Origin: Amyelois transitella
Taxonomy: Eukaryota > Arthropoda > Insecta > Lepidoptera > Pyralidae
Direction: 5' to 3'
DNA: 64,000 nt
Assembly (NCBI RefSeq): GCF_032362555.1
Contig: NC_083533.1
Span: forward strand, 3,663,001 to 3,727,000
Below the pieces are notes generated by a model. It made no database searches and was not told the origin of the DNA. It saw only the letters and a list, made by a program, of their open reading frames with translations. The position numbers and the translations under genes are program-made. Shown here piece after piece: positions 1-12,100 of the stretch (position 1 is its first letter; every line of letters begins with the position of its first letter).

Positions 1-147
1 ATGCAAGTCGTAGACTGTAAGATAATGCGATTAAGTCCGCCTATTGTACCATAAAGAGATTGTATTTCGTACAATTCAGTCAATATAAATAAATAAATAA
101 TGTATTTCTTATGCAAAAAAAAAAATACCTCTAACAGTGCAACATAC

Positions 148-3100
148 CTGTAACTGTGTCAATGTTTTGCTATACGCCTTGACCTCCTTGTTCAGTTTCT
201 CGATGCCCTCCTGGGAAGAGTTGATAGCTTCTAGCAAGGCAGACTTTTGTTGGGGCGTAACGTTGCCTGTGGAACAAACATAATTAATTAAATTCATAAT
301 TTATTCGTATTGAAATAACTAGTTCTACATTCATTCATATTTTTTTATATTACTAAATATAATTTCGTCAAGGGGTACGGTAGACTCGATCGAAACCTTA
401 TATGAATAACAAAACATAAAAAAATATTGATTTCGAGTCGACAACACATATCCGCAAAATTCGGATTATGGAGTATTTCGTTAAATTCTAATGGCACTGA
501 TAAACAAACCATAAACCACAGTCGCCATCTTGGGTAGTTAATAAACGTTCCGTTTCATACGCCTCGCCTTCAACACATCACGTGCGTCGTCGCGCCAAAG
601 AAGTAACCTACACAAAGAACTGTTACTCATGGGACAGTGTAAAACGAAACGTCATGCGTTCCGTTTCATACGCCTCGCCTTCAACACATCGCGTGCATCG
701 TCGCGCCAAAGAAGTATACAAAGAACTGTTACTACTCATGGGACAGTTTAAAACGAAACGTCATGCCGGAAACATTGAGTGAATGAAGCTAGGAATGGAG
801 TGAATCTTATCAAAATATAGTTTTCTTCAGTCGTTGACGTTTCGCGAAAATATTGTTTTTGACACATTTTTATGATAGGTAGGTACTCTTTGTAATGTAT
901 ATATTTTTGCTGTTGCATTGCCAAAGAAATTAAAGTAATTTGAACTGCATTTCATATTAAGGCTAATATACGACAATATGATTCAATTTTTGCAATGGCA
1001 TCCATAAATTCAAACTTGAACGCACTCCCTCCGGGATTTTTCACTTATAGGGTACAAGGGCAAATTTATATAAAAACTGGTTCTTTGTTTCCGTTGCAAG
1101 GTCATAAACCACAATACAATCAATTGTACATAATTGAAGATGAAGCAGCATTAAATGAACGATTATGTGATTCTAGAAATAATATATGTAGAAGCAATAT
1201 AATGAGGTCCTTACAAACAATGCTCAATGAATCCAATCCTTTCGTCAAAATATACAAAAGGGTGGCTGCAATTTTAGCTGAAGAGGAATTAAAAGCAGCC
1301 TCAGAAAATCGACCCAAATATTCGGTATCAATGCAGTTTTATAAACATAAATCTCTTGATTTGCGTCGGTATAACATTCCATCAAATAATGAGGTAGCGG
1401 TCATCTTTGTAGGAGAAAACGGCGAACCTCCATTAAATATAGATTTTTCTGTACAAGAATATTCTCAACATTTAATTACACTCAAATCGACCAGTCCCAA
1501 CATTGACCCTTTAGCCTTTCCTTTACTTTTTCCTAATGGAGAACTCGGATGGCATGAAAATCTTCAACACAGAGAAGAGAGTCGAACTGCTCGAAGTCGT
1601 CTTACAATGTTACAATTTTATCAGTATAGACTTGCTGTTCGTGAAAATTTTTGCGAATATCTCAGTCAGCGGCTGATAAAGTAATTGCAAGAATGTATAA
1701 TTATTCCTTTTCTGATCGGGAACGATATTATCTCCGGCTATTACTTCTTCACGTCAAAGGGCCGACTTGCTTCACAGATGTTAGAACTTATGAAAATATT
1801 ATTTACAATTCATTTCGAGAAGCTGCTCAAGCAAGGGGGCTCCTTTTTGACGATCAAGAATGGGAAAGATGTTTGGACGAAGCAATTGGTTTTAAACTTC
1901 CTAGGCAATTACGACAGCTGTTTGCGTTAATTTGCGTATTTTGTGAAGTAACTGATCCTAATGCTCTTTGGGAAAAGTTTGCATCATATTTTATCGAAGA
2001 CTTTACAAGATCACACCCTGAAATATTATCCAAACAGTTAGCTTTACAAGAAATTGATGAAACATTAAAACTCCACGGAAAGAGACTAACAGATTTCGGA
2101 CTTCCGGAGCCAGATATTAGTGAAAATGATGTTTTGTTATCTGATCCCGTTTATGACTGTGAACTTGAAAAAGCAAATGGCTATGAAAAATACCAAAAAT
2201 TGAACACCGAACAAAAATATGTTGTCGATACAATACTAAACGCTGTGAATAATCACACAGAGAAAAAGCTGTTTTATCTTGATGGCCCAGGAGGAACTGG
2301 AAAGACTTTTGTATTTACAACTATTTTACATATTTTAAGATCTGAAAACAAAATATGCCTACCCATAGCATTTTCTGGTATTGCAGCAACTCTGTTAGAT
2401 GGTGGTAGAACAGCTCACTCGCGATTTAAAATTCCAATTAATTCAGATGCAGATTCTACGTCTCATATGTCGTTAGGGTCACCAGCAGCTAAGTTATTGA
2501 AGGAAACTCATTTAATCATTTGGGATGAAGCACCCATGACTAAATGTCAGGATATTGTTGTAGTTGATCGTCTCCTTCAAGATATAATGAAAAATAAATT
2601 ACCTTTTGGAGGCAAAACATTGTTATTTGCAGGAGATTTTCGACAGATTTTACCAGTTGTAGTTAATGGATCACGAAATGATATTATAAAAGCTTCAATT
2701 AAGCACTTTTCAATGTGGCCAAACTTTACTCAACTCCAATTGACTCATAATATGAGAGCATACGATGATTTAGAGTTTGCTCAATGGGTATTAAAGGTAG
2801 GCGATGGATCAGCTAATGTAGATGGTGACGACCATATTGAACTGCCTCAGCGATGCATTGTAGATAATTCAATTTTAGACCATATTTTTGGTGTTTCCCT
2901 TAACATGAATGATTATAAAAGTTATTCAATGAAAGCTATCCTTACTCCCAAAAACGATGATTGTTTTCAATTGAACGACCAAGTTGTCGAAAAAATCCCC
3001 GGCCTGCTTAAAATTTATGAGAGTTCTGACGCTGTGGTTGAGGACGATCATAATGATGTTTTAAACTATCCTGTAGAATACCTAAATTCTATAACGCCTG

Positions 3101-6100
3101 CAGGACTACCACCACACATTCTAAAATTAAAAGTTGGTTGTATAGTAATGCTTTTGAGAAATTTAAACCCGACTATTGGGTTGTGCAACGGAACCCGCCT
3201 TATTGTTAGAGCGTTAGCTTCACGTGTCATTGATGCCGAAATTATTTGTGGTAGCCATGTGGGAACCAGAGTTTTTATTCCTCGAATTCGTCTCCAGCCA
3301 TCTAACAGTCAACTGCCTTTTAAATTTAGTCGGCTTCAGTTTCCCATTCGCATAGCATTCGCTATGACAATAAACAAAAGCCAAGGACAAACTTTCGACA
3401 AAATCGGTATATTTTTACCTAATCCTGTGTTCACCCATGGCCAGCTCTATGTTGCCTTCTCTCGAGTTCGAAGATTCGATGATGTAAAAATTCAAATTAT
3501 CAATACCACTGAACAAGGCTTGAATGGTGATAAATATTTAACGAAAAATATCATATATAGAGAAATTTTATGATAATCAACCTGTGATGTATAAAGAGAA
3601 TAGTCCTTTATAAGTACCTTTGCCAAATTCTTGGATAAGTACTCATTGTAAAATTACAATTTACATACTTCCTAATCTTATTTTTGATTTAGCCGATTTG
3701 AATAAAGAACAACAATTTCATTTTTTAGTTTTAAAATTAGTATGTAGGTACTTATCTACCTGCCAAAGTAGAGAAAAAGACTGAGTGCTTAAAACAAAAA
3801 GGCTTACAAATAATAAACCTTAAAAATTATATGTTTTGTTATGTTAGTTTATTGCCTTTGCCAAATTCTTGGATAAGTACTCATTGTAAAATTACAATTT
3901 ACATACTTCCTAATCTTATTTTTGATTTAGTCGGTTTGAATAAAGAACAACAATTTCATTTTTTAGTTTTAAAATTACTAAGTAGGTACTTATCTACCTG
4001 CCAAAGTAGAGAAAAAGACTGAGTGCTTAAAACAAAAGGCTTACAGATAATAAACCTTAAAAATTATATGTTTTGTTATGTTAGTTTATTATACTAAACC
4101 TTAAACATTATATGTTTTGTTATGTTAGTTTATTATACCTTTGCCAAATTCTTGGATAAGTACAAATTGTAAAATTACAATTTACATACTTCCTAATCTT
4201 ATTTTTGATTTAGCCGATTTGAATAAAGGACAACAATTTCATTTTTTATTTTTTAAATTAGTAAGTAGGTACTTATCTACCTGCCAAAGTAAAGAAAAAG
4301 AAAGGCTTACAGATAATAAACCTTAAAAATTATATGTTTTGTTAAGTTATGTTAGTTTATTTTGTATGTTGATTTAAAATAATAATTATTTGTTTAAAAA
4401 CTTTTGCAGTTTTTATTTACTATAGGTATTCATTGTGTTTACACAATGAACGAAGCTATACGAATCTATGCCCTGCTTATACCTTTGATATTACTTGAGA
4501 ACCTATGACTACAGAAATATCTACCTACATTTTGCACCTAATTAGTATTATTATGAGTCACATTTCACCCGAGCGAAGCCGGGTTTTCATCTAGTTACTA
4601 AATATTGGACGCAAAAAGAATTTTTCAATTCGGACCAGTAGTTTCTGAAATAAGCGCGTTCAAACAAACAAACAGCTTTATAATACATACATATAATCAC
4701 GTCTATATCCCTTGCGGGGTAGACAGAGCCAACAGTCTTGAAAAGACTGGCACGCCACGTCCAGCTATTTGGCTTTAAGATAGACTTAAGATTCACATAG
4801 TGTCAGGTTGCTGGCCCATCGCCTAAAAGATGAATCCCGAGTTTACAAGCCTACCCCTTAGTCGCCTTTTACGACATCCATGAGAGAGAGAGAGATAGTT
4901 GGAGTGGTCCTATTCTTTTTTTTCTATTGGTGCCGGGAACCACACGGCACATGGCTTATATACTACTACTACTAGCTACTTGTTATTACAAGACAAACTA
5001 TCGTGGCACTTTGAGTTACAAAGGCAACCATTTTTCTTGCAGAGACACCTTTTTGACCTTGGTCGGAACAGTTTTAACTGGCTCTCTTCGGAAAAACGCG
5101 TGTTGTCTAGTAAGAACTTGTTTTAACTGATATTTTATTTTGAGCATTTGTTAATTCTAGTTTTAACAAAGGCATTTAGTAAAAACTAGTTCTAACTAGG
5201 GAAAACGCGTTCTATCTAAAAACTAGTTTTAACTGTAACATATATATATAACGTATCTTGATCAAATTAAGGACGTCCTGGTAAAGGGTCAGGTCAAGAG
5301 TACCCGAAAAGAGTTATGACTGTGGATGAAGCGAAGGAAGTGTGCAGTGATCGTGGCAAGTGGAAAGAGGTAGTCTCTGCCTACCCCTCCGGGAAAGAGG
5401 CATGATTTTATGTATGTATGTATATATATATATAATTAACTCACCGCCCTCAAGTTTGTCAATTAACAATTTCTGCTGTTGCAGCTGAGTATCTAACAGC
5501 GCGCGCGCCCTCTTGTACATTTCCGTTATCATTTTGAACTTCTCCAGCGGTTTTGTCGTCTCCTTCTTGGGTTCCTGACCGTTGGCTGTCTCTTTGGTCG
5601 CTTGCGGCTGTTGTTGCTGTGAAATAATTTAAACATACATATGGTCACGTCTATATCCCCTGCGGGGTAGACAGAGGCAACAGTCTTGAAAATACTGAAA
5701 GGCCACATTCAGTATAGTATAGGTTTATAGTATACAGGGTGACTTTTTATTCAACTGCATAAATTTAACTGTTAAGTGTACTCATCTAAAGGATATTTAA
5801 AAACGTTAAAATATCGGTTCATATTTCAGAAAGTACGAAAAAAAATGAAAGTTTCAAAATCCACGATCCTTAATACGTCATATCACCCCGGCCGGCGGAA
5901 AAGTGACGCGTAAGATTCAGAGGTCAACGACACAATTCATTCAGCTGAGCGATCTCGACAACTCTGTACTTTACTTGATCTAACTCAACGATACTACATA
6001 TATTTTATAATAAATGTCCGTTTCTCATCACGCCCTGGCCGGGATTCGAACCCGGGACCTCCGGTGTCACAGACAAGCGCACTACCGCCGGTCAAATATA

Positions 6101-9100
6101 ATGTGTGTGTTTGTCTGTTACCTTTTCATTTGGTTTCTCAGCAACCTTGGAGTTGTCCGTTCGGTTTATAAGAACTTTGTTGAACGACATCGGATGTTGG
6201 CCATTTCTCTCGTTCTGCGGTTTGATGTGGGCCGACTCTTGTTTGTTCTGTGAAATAAAGTTAGATACATACATACATACATATAATCGAATTCGTATTG
6301 AAATAACTAGTTCTACATTCATTCATGTTTTTTAATGTAGACAATGTGTATTCGTCCATGATTTAGATTTAAGAGATCTATATTTGTACATTGACGTCCG
6401 ATGAAAATGGTGCAGTTTAGTTTGTTCCGCCGCTTCTTCTACACATGCGCTTTGGAAGCGGTAGTAGTTATAATTAGATTTAAGTGATGTGACGTCAATA
6501 AGTGATACCTTGTATCCAATTTTGAAAATAAATCTATTCTATTCTATTCTAATCACGTCTATATCCCGTGCGGGGTAGACTGAGCCAATAGTCTTGAAAG
6601 ACTGATAGGCCGCGTTCAGCTGTTTGGCTTAATGATAGAATTGAGAATAAAGTAGTGACAGGTTGCTAGCCCATCGCCTAAAATATATTTTATGTATAAA
6701 ATTCTCGTGTCACAATGTAAGTTACCGTGCTTCTCCGAAACGGCTTGACCGATTCTCATGAAATTTTGTTTGCATATTAAGTAGGTCTAAAAATTGGCCA
6801 ACATCTATTTTTAATACCCCTTAGTGATAAGGGTTGTCCACCCTTAACATTTATTTTTTAACTACAAATTACCTTTTTTTTATTTATATGGCAAAACAAC
6901 GTTTGCTGGGACAGCCAGTATATGTATATAATATATCCTACTAATATTATAAATGCGAAAGTTTGTATGTCAGTATGGATGTTTGTTACTCTTTCACGCA
7001 AAAACTACTGAACCGATTACGATGAGATTTAGTATGTCGGTAGATGAAGACCCAGAATAACATATAGGCTACTTTTTATCCCAGAGTTCCGGCGGGATTG
7101 ATAGGGTTTCCACGCGGACGGAGTCGCGGGCGGCCTTTAGTATATATATATATACATATACATATATAATACACACACAATGTGGATGAAGTGAGGGAAG
7201 TATGCAGAGATCGTGGTAAATGGAAAGAGGTAGTCTCTGCCTGCGCCTCCGGGAAAGAGGCGTGATTTTATGTATTATGTATGTATGAAAAAAATGAAAT
7301 ACCGCTGTAGGAAGTGTAGTTATTAAAGTTATTTATTCCCTGCGGAAGATAGGAGGGAAAAGATGAGAGAAAATAATCTATATGTATACACACACATATC
7401 TAATAGATTTAAATGAGCAATTCTTGTATATATATATATATATATATAATCAGGATCTCGGAAACGGCTCCAACGAATTTCATGAAAGTTACAGATTAGG
7501 GGCTTTTCGGCTCAAGGAATCGATCGAGCAAAGCTCGGTCAACCAGGTACTTATTACTTAACTCACCTCGGGGTTATGCCAGAACACTTTGATGAACCTG
7601 TTGTTGAGAACAGCCTCCGTGCTCTTGTAAGCTATGTTCGCCTCGGTAGGGTTTGAGAACGTGATCAGGGCCGCTTCGGGATCTCCCTCGAAGCACACCT
7701 GATGGACAAGAGATTACCAAATTAGTTAATAATTAATAAATATATATACGGGATATATAATGTATATGTACCACTCAATCTCTTTCCCACGGATGTCGTA
7801 AAAGGCGACTAAGGGACAGTTTATTAAAATTGAGATTCTTCTTAGGCCATGGGCTAGCATACATACATACATACATATAATCACGTCTATATCCCTTGCG
7901 GGGTAGACAGAGCCAACAGTCCTGAGCTATGGGCTAGCAACCTGTCACTATTTGAATCTCAATCCGAGCATCAAGTAGCCATACAGGTTTTTAACTACTA
8001 GAAAATAAAAAAAAACATAGCGTACAAGCTATTAGAGTACATAACTGTGACCGCCAGATGGCTTTACCTGTATATTGACAATCTTGCCGAACTTGCTGAA
8101 GTGATTGTTCAGATGCGTGATGTCGTTCATACCCCTGGGCACCTTCTTCACCTCCAGGGAACAGTTGGCGGCGCTCGCCGGCAGCGGGGGTCTCGGCGCT
8201 CCTGTGTGGACATATTTCATTATACATTCACACGTAGGTACATACATATGGTCACGTCTATATCCCTTGCGGGGTAGACAGAGCCGACAGTCTTGAAGAG
8301 ACTGAATGGCCACGTTCAGCTGTTTGGCTCAATGATAGAATTGTGATTCAAAAAGTGACAGGTTGCTAGCCCATCGCCTTGAAGAGGAATCACAAGTTTG
8401 TAAGCCTATCCCTTAGTCGACTTTTACGACATCCATGGGAAAGAGATGCGAGTGGTCCTGTTCTTTTTTGTATTGGTGCCGGGAACCACACGGCCCACAC
8501 ACACGCATTTTATTATCGCACTGGCTATCGAGCGGCGCTTCAATTCCATGGGAACTATCAACAAAAATATACATAAATAAATATATATGGGACAAATTAC
8601 ACAGATTGAGTTAGCCTCGAAGTAAGTTCGAGACTTGTGTCACGAGATACTAACTCAACGATACTATATTTTATAATAAATACTTATATAGATACACATC
8701 CAAGACCCAGGCCAATCAGAGAAAGTTCGTTTCTCATCATGCCCTGGCCGGGAATCGAACCCGGGACCTCCGGTGACACAGACAAGCGCACTACCGCTGC
8801 GCCACAGAGGCCGTCCACCGCCATATATGCCTTTGTCGCTTCAGATGGTCTTTTCTGTGGCAAATTTCGTGAAAATCGGTGGTTTTTGTAGTTTCATGAC
8901 ATTTCTTCACTATAATGTGCCTGGATATATTTTTTTTTTCTGTAAATTATGGTTTATTCATTCAGTAGAAAGTATAACCTTTTTATTTATTTAAATTTTA
9001 CGCATGTAAGGTGAACTAACTGTCACAAGGAGCATTTTGGTTTATTAAACACACTGACTTACATTTGTAAAGTTAACAAACTTAGAACAAAACTAACAAC

Positions 9101-12100
9101 ATTGAAATGAACATAAAATAAACCAACTGACTCTCATCTCTAATTTTTTATAAGCTGCCAGTGCGCATCTTTGCACCAAATTGAAACTGTTAGAAAAGTG
9201 TTTAAACTTGCAGCCATTTTATTTATTTATTTATTTAAACTTTATTGCACAAAATACAAATGTATAGCACAATTGGCGCACTTAATGCTAGAAGCACTAT
9301 CTACCAGTCAACCATTGGGTCTGACAGAGAACTCTAAGTGAGGTTGTAAGGTCTAAAATGCTATAAATAAAACTCACCTATCCTATTGTAATCGAAGTTC
9401 TTCTTCGGCGGAGGATGCCGCGGCGCGTGCGCGTGCGCCGGCGGCTCGGGGCGCTCCCTGCGGCGGGCTCAGTTATACATGTCGGCTCATACACATACAT
9501 ATACATTCACATACAATACATACAAGATGAGTACTTAAGCAAAAAAATATTGTACTCTCTATTTGTGCACATTTCTATTCTTAATTTGGATAATTGTGAC
9601 GTTGACGGTTATTGAAGAAAATGCTGCAGTGCAGTTTGTTACCGCTTCATGTGCTTTGGAAGCGACAGAAAGTTTAAAAGTAATTTGACGTCAACCGATG
9701 TTATGAAATCAAAAGTGAAAGACAATTATTATTGAGCGATGTTTGGAATGTCACAAAAAATATTAAAATTATAATTAACAATTACGGCGTCAGTGATACC
9801 TTGGGATTCTTTTTTAGGCGATGAGCTAGCAACCTGTCACTATATGAATCTCAATTCTATCATTAAGCGAAATAGCTGAGCATTCAGTCTTTTCAAGACT
9901 GTTGGCTCTGTCCACCCCGCAAGGGATATAGACGTGACAATATGTATGTATGTACCTGGGTATCGGTATGAGCTCCCTGGGCGGGTGCATGTGCGGCTGC
10001 AGCGGCGGCGCGAACGGGAACGCCGCGCCGCCCCAAATGTCCGGCGTCAACGGATTGTATTCTGTAATATAATTATATTTTTCATTTTGTTTTATGTATT
10101 CCTTTATTTATTAAAATTATATACATACGAACATACATGCCGTGCCGTGTGGTTCCCGGCACCAATACAAAATAGAATAGGACCACTCCATTTCTTTTCC
10201 CCATGGATGTCGTAAAAGGCGACAAGGATAGGATTATAAACTTGTTATTCTTTTAGTCAATGGGCTAGCAACTTGTCACTGTTTAAATCTCAATTCTATC
10301 ATTAAGCCAAACAGCTGAATGTGTGTTTGTTAATTCTTCACCCCTTTTTACTCAACTGATCATATAATCACCGTAAAAAAAAACTAAAGTTCCGTTAGAA
10401 TTTTGCAAAAAACCTGTATCAATTTGTAGATGGCGCTAAATTCATTACTTTTAATCAACGGCGTTTCATTCGTTGCTTTTCATAATTGTTGCTAATTAAG
10501 TCATTTCATTTTGTAGATATCGCCCCCCAGATTCCAAAAAAAAAGCTTGTAGTAGCAGTTCAATGAATGCCCGCCCACCAAATCCGTCGCTTTTTACAGG
10601 TGGGTGCTCTAAATAAACAAGAGCCAAGCTGATCGCCAAAGCTTTTAGTAGCAGTAACAGTACAATGAATGCCCGCCCCCCAGATCCGTCGCTTTTTGCA
10701 TTGGGCTCTAAATAAACACGCGCTTGTAGTAGCAGTTACAAGCGACGGCAACAATTGACGGCACCTGTGGCGCAGCGGAAGTACGCTTGTCTGTGACACC
10801 GGAGGTCCCGGGTTCAAATCCCGGCCAGGGCATGATGAGAAAGGACCTTTTTCTGATTGGCCTGGCTCTTGGATGTTTATCTATATAAGTATTTATTATA
10901 AAATATAGTATCGTTGAGTTAGTATCTCGTGACACAAGTGTCGAACTTACTTCGAGGCTAACTCAATCTGTGTAATTTGTCCCGTATATATTTATTTTAT
11001 ATATATCTTGAAAGCTAGCAATAGCGTGTGGTTCCCGGCACCATTACAAAAAAGAATAGGACCACTCCATCTCTTTCCCATGGATGTCGTAAAAGGCGAC
11101 TAAGGGATAGGTTTATAAACTTGGGATTCCTCTTTTAGGCGATGAGCTAGCAACCTGTCACTATTTGAATCTCAGTTCTATCATTGAGCCAAACAGCTGA
11201 ACGTGGCCATTCAGTATTTTCAAGACTGTTGGCTCTGTTTACACCGCAATGGATATAGGCGTGACGTAGTCCTCCGAAACGGCTTGACCGATTCTCATGA
11301 AATTTTTGGAGCTGTCTACCCCGCAAGGGATATAGACGTGACCATATGTATGTATGTATGCTAGCAGTAGCAGCAACAATCACAACGAACGCCAACAACA
11401 ACTCACCGGGCACGGGCGGCGGCGCGGCCAGCACGCGGCTGAGGGCGGCGTCCTCGAGGACCACGGGATCAGTCCCGTGGTCCCACTGGCAGAGGTCGCC
11501 TCGCATGCAGTAGCCTTTCTCTGGAAACGGGAAAAAATTAAACACTTATTACAACAGTCCTACAGGAAGTATAGTTGTTAAAGTTATTTAATTCCCTACA
11601 CAAGATAGATGGAGAAAAGAGGAGAAAATAATCAGTTAATTTTGAAATGTCTATATTACTAGCTGTGCCCGCGACTTCGTCCGCGTGGAATAATTATTTT
11701 GGGTATCATTGAAGCCGTCGAGGATATTCATCCTCATAATTATTTAATTTTCCCTGTTTTTTTTCACATTTTCCATTATTCCTTGCAGCGTGATGTTATA
11801 TAGCCTAAAGCCTTCCTCGATAAATGGTCTATTCAACACAAAAATAATTTTTCAACTTGAACCAGTAATTTCTGAGATTAGCGCGTTCAAACAAACAACT
11901 CTTCAGCTTTATAATATTAGTTTAGATTCAACATAAAAATTAAGAATTAAAAATTATTTCTGACAAATCTCTAACAAACAAAATCATGACAACCGTTGCT
12001 TGCTATGGCGTATACCAAAAAGGTTGCCTACACAGTCGTAGCTGGGAGTGTATTTATGCTCCAATCCGTGAAATCCGTGCCGTGTGGTTCCCGGCACCAC

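Larger units (their letters stand above)
995..4594 (+). mobile_element. Internally deleted Helitron with 3' CTAG end
   Basis: The element carries an N-terminal Helitron fragment, then an out-of-frame Pif1-type helicase, then about 750 bp of tandem repeats. It ends with the hairpin CCCGAGCGAAGCCGGG and CTAG at 4591-4594, followed by T as expected for insertion between A and T. The Rep nuclease part is missing, so it cannot move on its own. It is flanked on the right by a piece of a Lep1-type Helitron (4598-4685), suggesting it landed inside one. The 5' boundary is unresolved; 995 is the first recognised coding base. Confidence 0.78.

Noticed and set aside
7449..7555. Possible Helitron copy with AGCAAAGCTCGGTC hairpin
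   Set aside because: It resembles a Helitron 3' half but has no CTAG end or recognised 5' end, so it is not listed as a feature.
9458..9467. Alternative acceptor for RBM26 exon 12 after CTGAG
   Set aside because: It would add 10 bases and break the phase with exon 11; the CAG at 9458-9460 on the gene strand fits exactly.
10759..10840. Possible tRNA gene with good A and B boxes
   Set aside because: The tRNA-like head is fused to the SINE B body and recurs at seven other places with the same tail; no acceptor-stem closure was found.
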